A stretch of DNA of 64,000 bases from Paracoccus ravus (GCF_004522175.1 NZ_SDEB01000002.1:1-64000), one strand, 5' to 3'; positions 29,338 to 40,461 are shown, counted from the stretch's first letter. Notes: a model not told the origin generated them from the sequence alone. Made by a program: numbers and translations.

Positions 29338-29673
29338 TCAGATCGAGAATGACGTGCCGCAGCCGCAGGACGAGCTGGCATTCGGGTTCTCGATCACGAA
29401 GCGCGCGCCGATCAATTCGTCGGTGAAGTCGATCACCGCCCCCGCAAGGAAGGGCAGCGAAACCGGATCGACCACGACGCTTTGCCCGTCCGCGGCAAGG
29501 ATCAGGTCATCCTCGGCCGCCTCGTCAAGGCGGATATCATATTGAAATCCCGAGCAGCCGCCGCCCGAGACCGCGACGCGCAGCGGCCGGGCCGGGCCGC
29601 TGGAATTGATCTCGGCCAGACGCGCGAAGGCGCGGGATGTGACCTTGGGAGGCAGGTTCAGGTCCATGTTCAT
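29338..29673 (-). CDS. erpA: Iron-sulfur cluster insertion protein ErpA (A-type carrier)
   Basis: Encodes 111 residues of the IscA/ErpA/SufA family. Conserved cysteines appear in GGGCSGFQY and in the C-terminal SSCGCGTSF, which together hold the Fe-S cluster being delivered. [18 protein letters not shown] is the usual form in ErpA. Two in-frame ATGs lie six bases apart (29673 and 29667). The dgt gene diverges immediately upstream, leaving only 74 bases for both promoters. Confidence 0.9.
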   Translation of the reverse strand: MNMDLNLPPKVTSRAFARLAEINSSGPARPLRVAVSGGGCSGFQYDIRLDEAAEDDLILAADGQSVVVDPVSLPFLAGAVIDFTDELIGARFVIENPNASSSCGCGTSFSI

Positions 29674-29747
29674 GCTGCGTTCTCGTTTCCGTCCGTGAAT
29701 CTGAAATATAGGCTTCAGGTGAAGACCTCGCAAGGAATGCCGGACGA

Positions 29748-30881
29748 ATGACTGCACCCTATGCCTGCAAACCCGAAGACAGCCGTGGCCGCCACTGGCC
29801 GGAACGCATGTCCACCTTTCGCAGCCCGTGGCAGCGCGACCGCGACCGGATCATCCATTCCTCGGCCTTCCGCCGCCTGAAGCACAAGACGCAGGTCTTT
29901 GTCGAGCATGAGGGCGATTATTACCGCACCCGCCTGACCCATACGATCGAGGTGGCGCAGGTCGCCCGCACCATCGCGGGCGTGCTGGGCCTGAACCCGG
30001 ACCTCGCCGAGACGGTGGCGCTGGCCCATGATCTTGGCCACCCGCCCTTCGGCCATACCGGCGAGGACGCGCTGGCGGCCTTGATGCAGCCCTATGGTGG
30101 CTTCGATCACAATGCGCAGGCGCTCAGGATCGTGACCAAGCTGGAACGCCATTATGCCGATTTCGACGGGCTCAATCTGACTTGGGAAAGCCTAGAAGGC
30201 ATCGCCAAGCATAACGGCCCGGTCACCGGCGACCTGCCCTATGCGCTGGCCGAGGTGAACGCCGAATGGGATCTCGAGCTTTCCGGCAATGCCAGCGCCG
30301 AGGCGCAGGTCGCCGCCGTCGCCGATGACGTGGCCTATAACCATCACGATCTGCATGACGGCTTGCGCGCGGGGCTTTTCACCGAAGAGGATCTGGCGGA
30401 ACTGCCCGTCGTCGGCGAGGCCTTCGCCGAGGTCGACCGCCTGCATCCCGGTCTTGACGCCATGCGCCGCCGCCATGAGGCCCTGCGCCGCGTCTTTGGC
30501 GTCATGGTCGAGGATGTGATCGCCGTCGCCCAGAACCGCCTGACCGCGTTGCAGCCGCAATCGGTGCAGGACATCCGCGACATGGACGGTCCGATCATTC
30601 GCTTCTCGAAGCCGCTTTACCAGAATCTCAAGGCGATCAAGCTGTTCCTGTTCCAGCGCATGTACCGCGCGCCCTCGGTCGTGGTCGAACGCCAGCGTGT
30701 GACCGAGATGCTGAACGGGCTTTTCCCGCTATTCCTGAACGATCCCTCGCAGATGCCGGAACATTGGCTGGCGGCGGCTGAGGCGGCCGGAGACGAGACC
30801 GGCCGCGCCCGCGTCGTGCTGGACTATGTCGCCGGCATGACCGACCGCTTTGCCATTCAGGAGGCAGAGCGGCTTTTGTGA
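29748..30881 (+). CDS. dgt: dGTP triphosphohydrolase-like HD-domain protein
   Basis: Encodes 377 residues. [20 protein letters not shown] is the family N-terminus. The HD metal site is seen as [24 protein letters not shown] and [11 protein letters not shown]. These enzymes hydrolyse dNTPs to deoxynucleosides and triphosphate. The type with shorter length and this N-terminus is the dGTPase-like class common in alphaproteobacteria, whose substrate range is broader. It is divergent from erpA. Confidence 0.9.
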   Translation: MTAPYACKPEDSRGRHWPERMSTFRSPWQRDRDRIIHSSAFRRLKHKTQVFVEHEGDYYRTRLTHTIEVAQVARTIAGVLGLNPDLAETVALAHDLGHPPFGHTGEDALAALMQPYGGFDHNAQALRIVTKLERHYADFDGLNLTWESLEGIAKHNGPVTGDLPYALAEVNAEWDLELSGNASAEAQVAAVADDVAYNHHDLHDGLRAGLFTEEDLAELPVVGEAFAEVDRLHPGLDAMRRRHEALRRVFGVMVEDVIAVAQNRLTALQPQSVQDIRDMDGPIIRFSKPLYQNLKAIKLFLFQRMYRAPSVVVERQRVTEMLNGLFPLFLNDPSQMPEHWLAAAEAAGDETGRARVVLDYVAGMTDRFAIQEAERLL

Positions 30882-30900
30882 CGGGCTGGGGCGCGGGCCC

Positions 30901-31266
30901 CTACTCGGTCTTGTCCTTCGCTTTCAGCCATTCCTGCATCATGGCGATCTCGGCTTCCTGCGCGCGAATGACCTCTTCTGCGAGCTTGCGCACCTCGGGG
31001 TCTTCGCCATGCTCCAGCGCGACCTTGGCCATGTCGATCGCGCCCTGATGATGCGGAATCATGCCGCGCATGAAATCGATATCGGCATTCCCGGTATATT
31101 CGATGGCCATGTCCTGATGCATCTTGTCCATCGCCTTCATGTAACCCTCGGTCGAGGGGGCAACGGCCTCGGCACCATGATCCATGGCGTGCACCGCATG
31201 GTCCTGCGCGATGGCGGGCATGGCGACCAGAGCGGCAAGCGCTGCGGCGGTAAAGGATTTGCGCAT
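30901..31266 (-). CDS. Secreted DUF305 protein
   Basis: Encodes 121 residues with a signal peptide (1-20, ending AIAQ). The mature part has the DUF305 features: [20 protein letters not shown] and a second Met/His-rich helix ending [10 protein letters not shown]. The His and Met pattern suggests metal binding, and the family is often found with copper genes, which are absent here. GGAGGA precedes ATG 31266. It is divergent from osmC with a 159-base gap. Confidence 0.85.
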   Translation of the reverse strand: MRKSFTAAALAALVAMPAIAQDHAVHAMDHGAEAVAPSTEGYMKAMDKMHQDMAIEYTGNADIDFMRGMIPHHQGAIDMAKVALEHGEDPEVRKLAEEVIRAQEAEIAMMQEWLKAKDKTE

Positions 31267-31321
31267 ATGTTCCTCCTGCTTTGCGTGGCTTATCAAGCCG
31301 CTGTCGGTGCGGAATCGGAAA

Positions 31322-31335
31322 TGACAAACCTGTCA
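31322..31335. promoter_or_regulatory. Small perfect inverted repeat between DUF305 and osmC genes
   Basis: TGACAAACCTGTCA has 5-bp perfect arms around AACC and lies centrally in the divergent gap, 56 bases upstream of the DUF305 start and 91 bases upstream of osmC. It could be an operator shared by both genes. No regulator is assigned; arms this short can occur by chance. Confidence 0.3.
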
Positions 31336-31425
31336 GATGGCGCTTTCGTGACAATCTGCCGCAGATGAAACCGCGCGACGGCTCGCGCGTTGGGCCGCGA
31401 ACCTCAGCCAAAAAGGAGACTGACC

Positions 31426-31848
31426 ATGATCGTCAATTCCGGCTCTGCGAAATGGGAAGGCGGCATCAAGGACGGCAAGGGGCTTATCTCGACCAAGTCC
31501 GGCGCGCTTAAGGATCAGCCCTATGGCTTCAATACGCGCTTCGAGGGGCTGCCGGGCACCAACCCCGAGGAACTGATCGGCGCGGCGCATGCCGCCTGCT
31601 TCAGCATGGCTCTGTCTCTGATCCTGCAAGAGGCAGGCGTCACCGGCGTCCAGATCGAGACCAGTTCGGAAATCGGGCTGGCCAAGGAAGAGGGCGGTTT
31701 CTCGATCAAGACGGCCCATCTGACGACGCGGATCAAGGGCAATGGCGATGCCAGCCTGATCGAGGAATGCGCGCATAAGGCGGAAAAGAACTGCCCCGTC
31801 AGCAAGGTGCTGAATGCCGAGATTACGCTGGACGTGACGGTCGGCTGA
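31426..31848 (+). CDS. osmC: OsmC-family organic hydroperoxide reductase
   Basis: Encodes 140 residues, the usual OsmC length. TNPEELIGAAHAACFSMALS contains the peroxidatic Cys, and CPVSKVLNAEITLDV near the C-terminus has the resolving Cys. The enzyme detoxifies organic hydroperoxides using thiols. AAGGAG precedes ATG 31426. An intrinsic terminator follows 13 bases after the stop, so it is monocistronic. Confidence 0.93.
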   Translation: MIVNSGSAKWEGGIKDGKGLISTKSGALKDQPYGFNTRFEGLPGTNPEELIGAAHAACFSMALSLILQEAGVTGVQIETSSEIGLAKEEGGFSIKTAHLTTRIKGNGDASLIEECAHKAEKNCPVSKVLNAEITLDVTVG

Positions 31849-31861
31849 GGCGGAATGAAGG

Positions 31862-31884
31862 ACGGCGCCCAAGGGCGCCGTTTT
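31862..31884 (+). terminator. Intrinsic terminator of osmC
   Basis: ACGGCGCC and GGCGCCGT pair around a CAAG loop and run into TTTT (31881-31884). It lies 3 bases before the end of prfC on the opposite strand, so the same hairpin may also help end prfC transcripts. Confidence 0.75.
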
Positions 31885-31887
31885 CGA

Positions 31888-33483
31888 TCAGACCATCATT
31901 TCCTTGGTCGCCGTCAGCTTCAATTCGGGATGATCGCGGCTCACGCGGTCGATATCCCATTGCAGCCGCGTGAGGTAGACCAGATCCCCGTCATGGTCCT
32001 GCGCCATATGGCCCTTGTTGGACTGGGCGAATTTCTCGACATCGTCCTTGGGCCCGGCGACCCAGCGGGCGCTGGTGAATTGCGAGGATTCGAAGCGCAC
32101 GGGCAGCCCGTATTCGATCTCGATCCGGCTGGCCAGAACCTCGAATTGCAGCGCGCCGACGACGCCGACGATGAAGCCCGAGCCGATCATCGGCTTGAAG
32201 ACCTTGGCCGCGCCCTCTTCGGCGAATTGCATCAGCGCCTTTTCCAGATGCTTGGCCTTCATCGGGTCGCCCGCGCGGACGGTCTGCAAGAGTTCCGGCG
32301 CGAAGCTGGGGATGCCGGTGAAGCGCAGCGTCTCGCCCTCGGTCAGCGCATCGCCGATGCGCAGCTGGCCGTGGTTCGGAATGCCGATGATGTCGCCCGC
32401 CCAGGCCTCTTCGGCCAGTTCGCGGTCGGCGGCAAGGAAAAGGACCGGGTTCGACACCGCCATGGGCTTTTTCGAGCGGACATGGAGCAGTTTCATGCCG
32501 CGTTCGAAGTGGCCCGAAGCAAGGCGCACGAAAGCCACGCGGTCGCGGTGCTTGGGGTCCATATTGGCCTGCACCTTGAAGACGAAACCGGTGACGGGCT
32601 TTTCCTCCGCGCCAATCTCGCGCTCGGCGGAATGCTGGGGCTGCGGCTCGGGGCCGAATTCACCGATGCCGGTCATCAATTCCTTGACGCCGAAGCTGTT
32701 GATCGCCGAGCCAAACCAGATCGGGGTCATGTGCCCTTCGAGGAAGCTCTGGCGGTCAAAGGCGGGCAGCAACTCGCGCGCCATCTCCAGTTCCTCGCGC
32801 AGCTTGGCAAGCAAGTCGGCGGGGACGTGATCGGCAAGCTTCGGATCGTCCAGACCCGAGATTTGCACGGTTTCCGCGACCTTGTTGCGGTCGGCGCGGT
32901 CCATGATCTCAAGGCGGTCGTTCAGCAGGTCGTATGCGCCGATGAAATCGCGGCCCATGCCGATGGGCCAAGACACCGGAGCCACGTCGATGGCGAGGTT
33001 TTCCTGAATCTCGTCGATGATCTCGAAGGTGTCGCGGCTTTCCCGGTCCATCTTGTTACAGAAGGTCAGGATCGGCAGATCGCGCAGACGGCAGACCTCG
33101 AAGAGCTTGCGGGTCTGGCTTTCGACGCCCTTCGCGCCGTCAATCACCATGATCGCGGCGTCCACGGCGGTCAGCGTCCGATAGGTGTCTTCCGAGAAAT
33201 CGCTGTGGCCGGGCGTGTCGACGAGGTTGAAGCGGTATTGCCCGAATTCGAACGACATGGCGGATGCCGAGACCGAGATGCCGCGATCCTGCTCCATCTT
33301 CATGAAGTCCGAGCGCGTGCGCCGCGCCTCGCCCTTGGCGCGGACCTGACCGGCCATCTGGATCGCGCCCCCGAAGAGCAGGAACTTTTCGGTCAGCGTG
33401 GTCTTGCCGGCGTCGGGATGCGAAATGATCGCAAAGGTCCGGCGGCGGGCGATTTCGGGCGGAAGGACGGGTTGGTTGCTCAT
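31888..33483 (-). CDS. prfC: Peptide chain release factor 3
   Basis: Encodes 531 residues. RF3 is a GTPase that removes RF1/RF2 from the ribosome after termination. The G1 loop SHPDAGKTTLTE, G3 DTPGHSDFSEDTYR and G4 NKMDRE are in the first 160 residues. The later C-terminal region with GVVGALQFEVL and KDDVEKF is specific to RF3 rather than EF-G. ATG 33483 is chosen because MSNQPVLPPEIARRRTFAI matches the family start. nadK ends 32 bases upstream. Confidence 0.96.
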   Translation of the reverse strand: MSNQPVLPPEIARRRTFAIISHPDAGKTTLTEKFLLFGGAIQMAGQVRAKGEARRTRSDFMKMEQDRGISVSASAMSFEFGQYRFNLVDTPGHSDFSEDTYRTLTAVDAAIMVIDGAKGVESQTRKLFEVCRLRDLPILTFCNKMDRESRDTFEIIDEIQENLAIDVAPVSWPIGMGRDFIGAYDLLNDRLEIMDRADRNKVAETVQISGLDDPKLADHVPADLLAKLREELEMARELLPAFDRQSFLEGHMTPIWFGSAINSFGVKELMTGIGEFGPEPQPQHSAEREIGAEEKPVTGFVFKVQANMDPKHRDRVAFVRLASGHFERGMKLLHVRSKKPMAVSNPVLFLAADRELAEEAWAGDIIGIPNHGQLRIGDALTEGETLRFTGIPSFAPELLQTVRAGDPMKAKHLEKALMQFAEEGAAKVFKPMIGSGFIVGVVGALQFEVLASRIEIEYGLPVRFESSQFTSARWVAGPKDDVEKFAQSNKGHMAQDHDGDLVYLTRLQWDIDRVSRDHPELKLTATKEMMV

Positions 33484-33515
33484 GCCCGGCCCTTTACCTT
33501 GCCGGGCGTCCAGCC

Positions 33516-34274
33516 TCAAACGAATTGTTCGCGCATCAGCCTTTCCTCCAGACCATGGCCGGGGTCGAAAAGCAGGCGGTGATTGATCGAGGTCTCGGTC
33601 CTGATCTCGACCCACAGGACCGAATCGACGCCGCGCGAATCGGCATCCGCCATGACCGGCCGCTTGTCGGGGTCGAGCACGTCGAAACGCAGCGTCGCCG
33701 AATTGGGCAGGATCGCACCTCGCCAGCGCCGCGGCCGGAAGGCGGCGATCGCGGTCAGCGCCAGCACATCCGAGCCCAAGGGCAGGATCGGGCCATTGGC
33801 CGAGTAGTTATAGGCGGTCGAACCGGCGGGCGTGGAGAGCAGCGCGCCGTCGCAGACCAGTTCCTCCATCCGCACCCGGCCATTGACCGAGATGCGCAGG
33901 CGCGCCGCCTGCGGCCCCGCGCGCAGCAGGCTCACCTCGTTGATCGCCAGCGCGCAATGCTCGTGCCCGTCGGTGGTGCCCGCCGTCATGGCGAGCGGGT
34001 TGATGGCGGTTTCCTCGGCGGCGGCGATGCGCTCGGGCAGGCCATCCTCGGAATAGTTGTTCATCAGGAAGCCGACCGTGCCGCGATTCATGCCGTAAAC
34101 CGGCAATCCGCGATTCTGATGCATCACGTTCAGCATCAGCCCGTCGCCTCCCAATGCGACGATGACCTCGGCCTCGCGGATCGGAACATGACCGTAACGC
34201 GCCGAAAGGGTTTCGGCGGCGCCGGCGGCGGTCTCGGTGCTGCTGGAAATGAAATGCATCTTCATGCGCGCCAT
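33516..34274 (-). CDS. nadK: NAD kinase
   Basis: Encodes 252 residues, typical of short alphaproteobacterial NAD kinases. VIVALGGDGLMLNVMH contains the GGDG ATP-binding motif. NRGTVGFLMN and DGALLSTPAGSTAYNYSANG complete the active site. It makes NADP from NAD. ATG 34274 is preferred because GGGGG lies just upstream; alternative in-frame ATGs are at 34265 and 34259. The gene is divergent from glyA with a 133-base gap. Confidence 0.93.
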   Translation of the reverse strand: MARMKMHFISSSTETAAGAAETLSARYGHVPIREAEVIVALGGDGLMLNVMHQNRGLPVYGMNRGTVGFLMNNYSEDGLPERIAAAEETAINPLAMTAGTTDGHEHCALAINEVSLLRAGPQAARLRISVNGRVRMEELVCDGALLSTPAGSTAYNYSANGPILPLGSDVLALTAIAAFRPRRWRGAILPNSATLRFDVLDPDKRPVMADADSRGVDSVLWVEIRTETSINHRLLFDPGHGLEERLMREQFV

Positions 34275-34407
34275 CTTGCCCCCGACGCGGCCCGGCGCAA
34301 GCCCCCGCGATACCATGGAAGATCTACCGCGCCCGCGTCGCATCCGTCCTAGCGGGCCGCGAGAAATCGGTCTATGAGGCGCGCAAGCCGCTTCACATGA
34401 GGACCAG

Positions 34408-35691
<1,284 letters not shown>

Positions 35692-35700
35692 GAAATCGGT

Positions 35701-35726
35701 CGCGCGGGCTCAGACGAGCCCGCGCG
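35701..35726. terminator. Long GC-rich hairpin between glyA and a convergent gene
   Basis: CGCGCGGGCTC (35701-35711) and GAGCCCGCGCG (35716-35726) form a perfect 11-bp stem with an AGAC loop, 9 bases after the glyA stop. It overlaps the last codons of the convergent membrane-protein gene. There is no U-tract on either strand, so it may serve as a bidirectional transcript-end structure rather than a classical terminator. Confidence 0.45.
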
Positions 35727-36090
35727 CCGTCACGATCCAAAGCGCGATCAGGCCGAGGATCATCAGACCAAAGACGATGCTCGCGGCGACGCCCAGCAAG
35801 CCACCTCCGATCCGCCCCGCCCGGCCCAGCGGCTGCAGATAGCCGGTCAAAGCTCGATAGGCCGTGTCGAATTTCTGAAAATCGACTTGCCGCGCCAGTT
35901 TCGGATGTCCGGCCATCAGATCGGCCCTTGCCATGAACTGCGCCTCGCGCCGCAGCTTGCGTGGCAGAGCACCGCCGCGCCGCTTCAGCATCTCACCCAG
36001 ATCCACCCTGTGACCGCGCCGGACACCGCCGAAACGCGCCGCCATCAGGCTTGCCACCTCATCTGCCTTGGGCCTGATTTCATCTATCAT
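35710..36090 (-). CDS. Small membrane protein of unknown function
   Basis: Encodes 126 residues. The first 95 are basic and soluble-looking (many Arg and Lys, for example KRRGGALPRKLRREAQFMAR). A single transmembrane helix follows near residues 98-121 (GLLGVAASIVFGLMILGLIA). I do not recognise a characterised family; it looks like a lineage-conserved hypothetical. ATG 36090 follows AAGGGTG. The gene is convergent with glyA and divergent from the hydrolase gene. Confidence 0.65.
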   Translation of the reverse strand: MIDEIRPKADEVASLMAARFGGVRRGHRVDLGEMLKRRGGALPRKLRREAQFMARADLMAGHPKLARQVDFQKFDTAYRALTGYLQPLGRAGRIGGGLLGVAASIVFGLMILGLIALWIVTARGLV

Positions 36091-36158
36091 GCTCACACCC
36101 TTTTTTTTCGAGGCTAGCGCCTCTGGCAGTCCTTCGCCAGTGCCGTTACGGTGCCGCC

Positions 36159-36929
36159 ATGATGTTGAACATGACCCTGACCGGAGAGGATTCGACCCAA
36201 GCCCCCGTGCTTTTGGCACATGGGCTGTTCGGATCGGGAAAGAACCTTGGCGGGCTGGCGCGCAGGCTGGCCGAGACGCGACGGGTGATATCACTCGATA
36301 TGCGCAACCATGGCGACAGTTTTCACGACCCCGACCACAGCTATCCCGCCTTGGCGGGCGATCTGGCAGAGATCATCCGCGCCCAGGGCGGTCAGGCCGA
36401 TGTGCTGGGCCATTCCATGGGCGGGAAAGCCGCCATGATGCTGGCGCTGACGCATCCCGAACTGGTGCGCCGCCTCGCGGTTCTGGACATCGCGCCCTTT
36501 GCCTATGGCCATACGCAGACTCCCCTGATCGATGCGATGGAGGCGGTGGATCTGAGGGACCTGAAACTGCGCTCCGAGGCCGATCGCCGGCTGGGCGACT
36601 ATGTCGATACGCCGGGTGTGCGCGCCTTCTTGCTGCAATCTCTGGATTTGAAATCGCTCCCGCCGCGCTGGAAGTTCAATCTCGCGACCCTGCGCGAACA
36701 GATGCCCACCCTCGTGGGGTGGCCCTCGGATGCGCCCAAGGCCACGTTCGACGGCCCCGTTCTGGTCCTGGCCGGTGCCGAATCCGATTATGTCCGCGAG
36801 CCACAGGTCGAGGCGATCCGCGCGCATCTTCCGCAGGCGAAGATCAGGTTCCTCGCCGGATCGGGCCATTGGCTTCATGCCGACCGCCCGAGCGAAGTGG
36901 CCGATACCGTCGCCGAATTCTTCGGCTAA
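36159..36929 (+). CDS. Alpha/beta hydrolase, YbfF-like esterase
   Basis: Encodes 256 residues. LLAHGLFGSGKNLGGLARRL holds the oxyanion-hole region. GHSMGGKAAM carries the nucleophilic Ser, and SGHWLHADRP the catalytic His, with an Asp expected near VLAGAESDYV. This pattern resembles YbfF-type acyl-ester hydrolases; the natural substrate is unknown. The stop overlaps that of the convergent lipoprotein gene by 4 bases. Confidence 0.82.
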   Translation: MMLNMTLTGEDSTQAPVLLAHGLFGSGKNLGGLARRLAETRRVISLDMRNHGDSFHDPDHSYPALAGDLAEIIRAQGGQADVLGHSMGGKAAMMLALTHPELVRRLAVLDIAPFAYGHTQTPLIDAMEAVDLRDLKLRSEADRRLGDYVDTPGVRAFLLQSLDLKSLPPRWKFNLATLREQMPTLVGWPSDAPKATFDGPVLVLAGAESDYVREPQVEAIRAHLPQAKIRFLAGSGHWLHADRPSEVADTVAEFFG

Positions 36930-37225
36930 CAGCGCAAACCGACCCTGCCCTCTCCGGTGTCTCCGGGGATGCGGGTCTTGAGACTGTTGGCGATGGCTTT
37001 GCAACCGCTCGCCTCTTCGGCGGCGCGCATCATCAGGTCGGGAACGCGCCTGCGATCCTTGCGCGAAAGATAGCCAAGGCGGATCACCTCGGCCTCGTTC
37101 GGCTTTACGAAGACCGAAAAACGGATGTCTTCAACGTCGAGGTCATGCCGCCGGGCACCTAGATATTCCGGCGCGGGCGAGGCGCAGGAGGCGAGAAGAA
37201 GCAAGGCAAGGATCATCGGGCGCAT
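36926..37225 (-). CDS. Small lipoprotein of unknown function
   Basis: Encodes 99 residues. The N-terminus MRPMILALLLLASCASPAPE is a lipoprotein signal with lipobox LASC and lipidated Cys14. The mature part is mixed basic and acidic with a conserved-looking RFSVFVKPNEAEVIRLG and two further cysteines. No family is recognised. A CtrA-like site lies 24 bases upstream of its start. Confidence 0.7.
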   Translation of the reverse strand: MRPMILALLLLASCASPAPEYLGARRHDLDVEDIRFSVFVKPNEAEVIRLGYLSRKDRRRVPDLMMRAAEEASGCKAIANSLKTRIPGDTGEGRVGLRC

Positions 37226-37248
37226 GTCCCATTGATCCGCGAAACAGG

Positions 37249-37264
37249 TTAACCAATGCCTAAC
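37249..37264 (-). promoter_or_regulatory. Candidate CtrA-like box (one mismatch)
   Basis: The plus strand reads TTAA, seven bases, CTAAC; the minus strand reads GTTAG, seven bases, TTAA. This matches the CtrA consensus TTAA-N7-TTAA except for one base. It lies 24 bases upstream of the lipoprotein gene at 36926-37225, which is the likelier target, and 161 bases upstream of the lipoprotein at 37425. Confidence 0.35.
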
Positions 37265-37424
37265 GATCTGACGCGCCAGCGTTCGGCGGGCATCCGCGCA
37301 TCCTCTCGGGAAAGCGGGCATTTCCGCCGATCATCCGCCCATCTCGCGCTTGTGTGAGCGGCAATCCCGCCGCGCTTGGCCTAGGCTCGATCCCCGAAGA
37401 GCAGTCAACGACAAGGAGCAATCA

Positions 37425-37601
37425 ATGCGCCGTTTTATTCCCCTTGCGCCAATTCTGGCCGTAATGGCCCTTTCCGCTTGCGAGACCATGCAGGGCGCGG
37501 GCCGCGACATGCAGACCGCAGGCGCCCTGCTGACCGATCAGGCGGCAAACAGCCAGACCCAGATCGGGCAACAGCCCTACGCTTCACCCCCGCCCTATTG
37601 A
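37425..37601 (+). CDS. Small entericidin-like lipoprotein
   Basis: Encodes 58 residues. MRRFIPLAPILAVMALSACE is a lipoprotein signal with lipobox LSAC (Cys19). CETMQGAGRDMQTAG resembles the entericidin core, and the tail is Gln/Pro-rich. AAGGAG lies 9 bases upstream of ATG 37425. It is the second entericidin-like gene in the window after the one at 28032. Confidence 0.75.
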   Translation: MRRFIPLAPILAVMALSACETMQGAGRDMQTAGALLTDQAANSQTQIGQQPYASPPPY

Positions 37602-37657
37602 CGCGAGGTGGAAACCCGGGGCGGCCCCTTATCTTGCGAGACCGCCTCTCTGAACCC

Positions 37658-38617
37658 CTATGGCAGATCTGGACATGCCTGAACGAAGTAAGCGTGATGC
37701 CAATCACCAAGCCTTCGATTGGCTCTGACCTCGGACCATAAGCTGCTGGAGCATCGCACCAATTCATGGCTCATTTGAGCCGAGGCAATCGCGGTTTCCA
37801 GGTGTGACGGCCATCTGCGCGCGAGTAATTCACGCTCCAGAATAGCCATCGCGAAGTTTGTAAAGATCAGGATCGCATCCAGCACGAGGTCAAACACGCG
37901 CGCGTGAACGAATTCACGTTCCCGCTCGGGTTTGAGTACCACATCGACGAAATGGCGAAAGTAATAGTTGCCAGCTTGGTAGGAGGGGTGAACGGCCTCG
38001 GAGAAGTAGCCATATTCCCGGCCCTGATATTCCGCCCGAGCAACCTTCGCCGCATCTGGAAGCTTTGATTGCTCACTCCAAAAGGACTGCGCCTGTTTGG
38101 TGTACTTTCCCTTGCTGCGGGCCCAGTAGCGATCAGCCTTATTTCGGGTCTCGAACATTTCTACCGCAGCATCGTCGCTCCCCACGAGCCAGGTAGCCAT
38201 TCTTTCGCCTTCGTAAACACAGCGGGCCAGAGCACGCAGAGACACTTCGTGTCCGGCCGCCGCTGCGGGCAGAAAAGTAACCAATAACTGCTCAAGATAA
38301 CCCGACATGCTGCATCGGCTAGAAATGACAGGATCGAGATGCTCTGTTTCACCTCGCGACAGCGCTCGCGCTTGAATGCAACTATTCAAAAATAGATTGT
38401 GCGCCCAAACGGCCAGTTCGAGTGCGAGCATGTAATTGCAGCCGACTTGTCCGTATGTACGAATATACCTTACGTCCGAAAGTGGCGGAGGAGGATAAAT
38501 TCCGTACTTCCGTAGCCGCAGATATTTACTTAAGCATTCATCCAAATTGGCGATCCCGGTCTCGGACATGAGATCGCCATATCTCTTATGAAACGGGCTC
38601 TTGGCCGCCTCACCCAT
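37658..38617 (-). CDS. Uncharacterised protein, weakly DUF5677-like, foreign composition
   Basis: Encodes 319 residues. Segments such as [20 protein letters not shown] and the spread of aromatic and His residues resemble DUF5677-type proteins, but this is pattern memory only. There is no signal peptide or clear membrane helix. Base composition is noticeably less GC-rich than neighbours (for example many ATA, TTT and AAT codons), suggesting horizontal acquisition. ATG 38617 overlaps the lepA stop by 8 bases; ATG 38569 is an alternative. Function is not assigned. Confidence 0.6.
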   Translation of the reverse strand: MGEAAKSPFHKRYGDLMSETGIANLDECLSKYLRLRKYGIYPPPPLSDVRYIRTYGQVGCNYMLALELAVWAHNLFLNSCIQARALSRGETEHLDPVISSRCSMSGYLEQLLVTFLPAAAAGHEVSLRALARCVYEGERMATWLVGSDDAAVEMFETRNKADRYWARSKGKYTKQAQSFWSEQSKLPDAAKVARAEYQGREYGYFSEAVHPSYQAGNYYFRHFVDVVLKPEREREFVHARVFDLVLDAILIFTNFAMAILERELLARRWPSHLETAIASAQMSHELVRCSSSLWSEVRANRRLGDWHHAYFVQACPDLP

Positions 38618-40409
38618 CCATCTTGAGCGCTTGGATAAACGCCGTCTGCGGGATTTCGACCTTGCCGAATTGCCGCATCTTCTTCTTACCGGCCTTCTGC
38701 TTCTCCAGAAGCTTCTTTTTCCGCGTGGCGTCGCCGCCATAGCATTTCGCGGTCACGTCCTTGCGCATCGCCGAGAGCGTCTCGCGCGCGATCACGCGGC
38801 TGCCGATGGCGGCCTGAATCGGGATCTTGAACATGTGGCGCGGGATCAGCTCTTTGAGCTTCTCGACCATGACGCGGCCACGGCTTTCCGCGCGGTCGCG
38901 GTGGACCATGATCGACAGCGCATCGACCGGCTCATCGTTTACCAGAATCGACATCTTCACGAGGAAATCCTCGCGATATTCGCTGATCTGGTAGTCGAAC
39001 GAGGCATAGCCCTTGGTCACCGATTTCAGGCGGTCGTAGAAGTCGAAGACCACCTCGGCCAGCGGCAGGTCATAGACCACCATGGCCCGGTTCCCCGCAT
39101 AGGTCAGATCCATCTGGATGCCGCGACGGTCCTGGCACAGCTTCAGCACGTCGCCCAGATATTCGTCCGGCACCATGATCGTCGCTTTGATGCGCGGCTC
39201 TTGGATGTGGTCGACATAGGTCAGGTCGGGCATGTCGGCGGGGTTGTGCAGATCGCGCACTTCGCCGTCCTTCATGTGCAGCTTGAACACGACCGAGGGC
39301 GCGGTGGTGATCAGGTCGAGATCGTATTCGCGCTCCAGACGGTCGCGGATCACCTCGAGATGCAGCAGGCCAAGGAAGCCGCAGCGGAAGCCGAAGCCTA
39401 GGGCAGCCGAAGTTTCCATCTCATAGCTGAAGCTTGCATCGTTCAGCGCGAGCTTTTCGATCGCGTCACGCAGCGCCTCGAAATCGTTCGCATCGACCGG
39501 GAAAAGCCCGCAGAACACCACCGGTTGCGCAGGCTTGAAGCCCGGCAGAGGCGTGTCGGTGCCCTTTTTCTCATGGGTGATGGTGTCGCCGACGCGAGTG
39601 TCGCGGACCTGCTTGATGGATGCGGTCAGCACGCCGATCTCGCCCGGCCCGAGTTCCGCGATATCGACCATCGCCGGCTTCAGGACCGCGAGCTTGTCGA
39701 TGCCGTAAAGCGCGCCCGTCTGCATCATCTTGATGCGGTCGCCCTTGCGGATCACGCCATCCATGACGCGGATCATGACGACGACGCCCAGATAGGCATC
39801 ATACCAGCTGTCGACCAGCATGGCCTTCAGCGGCGCGTTGCGGTCGCCCTTGGGGGCCGGCAGGCGGGTGACGATGGCTTCCAGCACGTCCGGAATGCCG
39901 AGGCCGGTCTTGGCCGAGATCTCGATCGCGTCATGGGCGTCGATGCCGATCACGTCCTCGATGTTTTCCTTGACCCGGTCCGGCTCGGCGGCGGGAAGGT
40001 CGATCTTGTTCAGCACCGGGACGATGTCATGGCCCGCGTCGATCGCTTGGTAGACGTTTGCCAGCGTCTGCGCCTCGACGCCTTGGCTGGCATCGACGAC
40101 CAGAAGCGAGCCCTCGACCGCGCGCATCGAGCGGCTGACCTCATAGGCGAAGTCGACATGGCCGGGGGTGTCGATCAGGTTCAACACATATTTGCGACCA
40201 TCCTTGGCCGGATATTCGATCCGGACGGTATTGGCCTTGATGGTGATGCCGCGTTCGCGCTCGATATCCATGCTGTCCAGCAGCTGGGCTTTCATGTCGC
40301 GTTCGGCGACCGTGCCCGTCATCTGGATCAGCCGATCGGCCAAGGTGGATTTGCCGTGGTCGATATGGGCCACGATCGAGAAGTTTCTGATGAGATCAAG
40401 GTCGGTCAT
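38610..40409 (-). CDS. lepA: Elongation factor 4 (LepA)
   Basis: Encodes 599 residues. LepA is a ribosome-bound GTPase acting in translation and initiation. [17 protein letters not shown] (G1), [11 protein letters not shown] (G3) and [12 protein letters not shown] (G4) are present. The C-terminal domain with KRMRQFG-like lysine-rich sequence ([20 protein letters not shown]) is unique to LepA. ATG 40409 gives [20 protein letters not shown], the family start. Confidence 0.97.
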   Translation of the reverse strand: MTDLDLIRNFSIVAHIDHGKSTLADRLIQMTGTVAERDMKAQLLDSMDIERERGITIKANTVRIEYPAKDGRKYVLNLIDTPGHVDFAYEVSRSMRAVEGSLLVVDASQGVEAQTLANVYQAIDAGHDIVPVLNKIDLPAAEPDRVKENIEDVIGIDAHDAIEISAKTGLGIPDVLEAIVTRLPAPKGDRNAPLKAMLVDSWYDAYLGVVVMIRVMDGVIRKGDRIKMMQTGALYGIDKLAVLKPAMVDIAELGPGEIGVLTASIKQVRDTRVGDTITHEKKGTDTPLPGFKPAQPVVFCGLFPVDANDFEALRDAIEKLALNDASFSYEMETSAALGFGFRCGFLGLLHLEVIRDRLEREYDLDLITTAPSVVFKLHMKDGEVRDLHNPADMPDLTYVDHIQEPRIKATIMVPDEYLGDVLKLCQDRRGIQMDLTYAGNRAMVVYDLPLAEVVFDFYDRLKSVTKGYASFDYQISEYREDFLVKMSILVNDEPVDALSIMVHRDRAESRGRVMVEKLKELIPRHMFKIPIQAAIGSRVIARETLSAMRKDVTAKCYGGDATRKKKLLEKQKAGKKKMRQFGKVEIPQTAFIQALKMDG

Positions 40410-40461
40410 GGCGCGGCTATACTGGGGAAATGGGTTTGCGGGAAGAGGGAACGCACGAGGG

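Noticed and set aside
34275-34407. Riboswitch upstream of glyA
   Set aside because: No conserved glycine or SAM riboswitch core could be recognised in these 133 bases.
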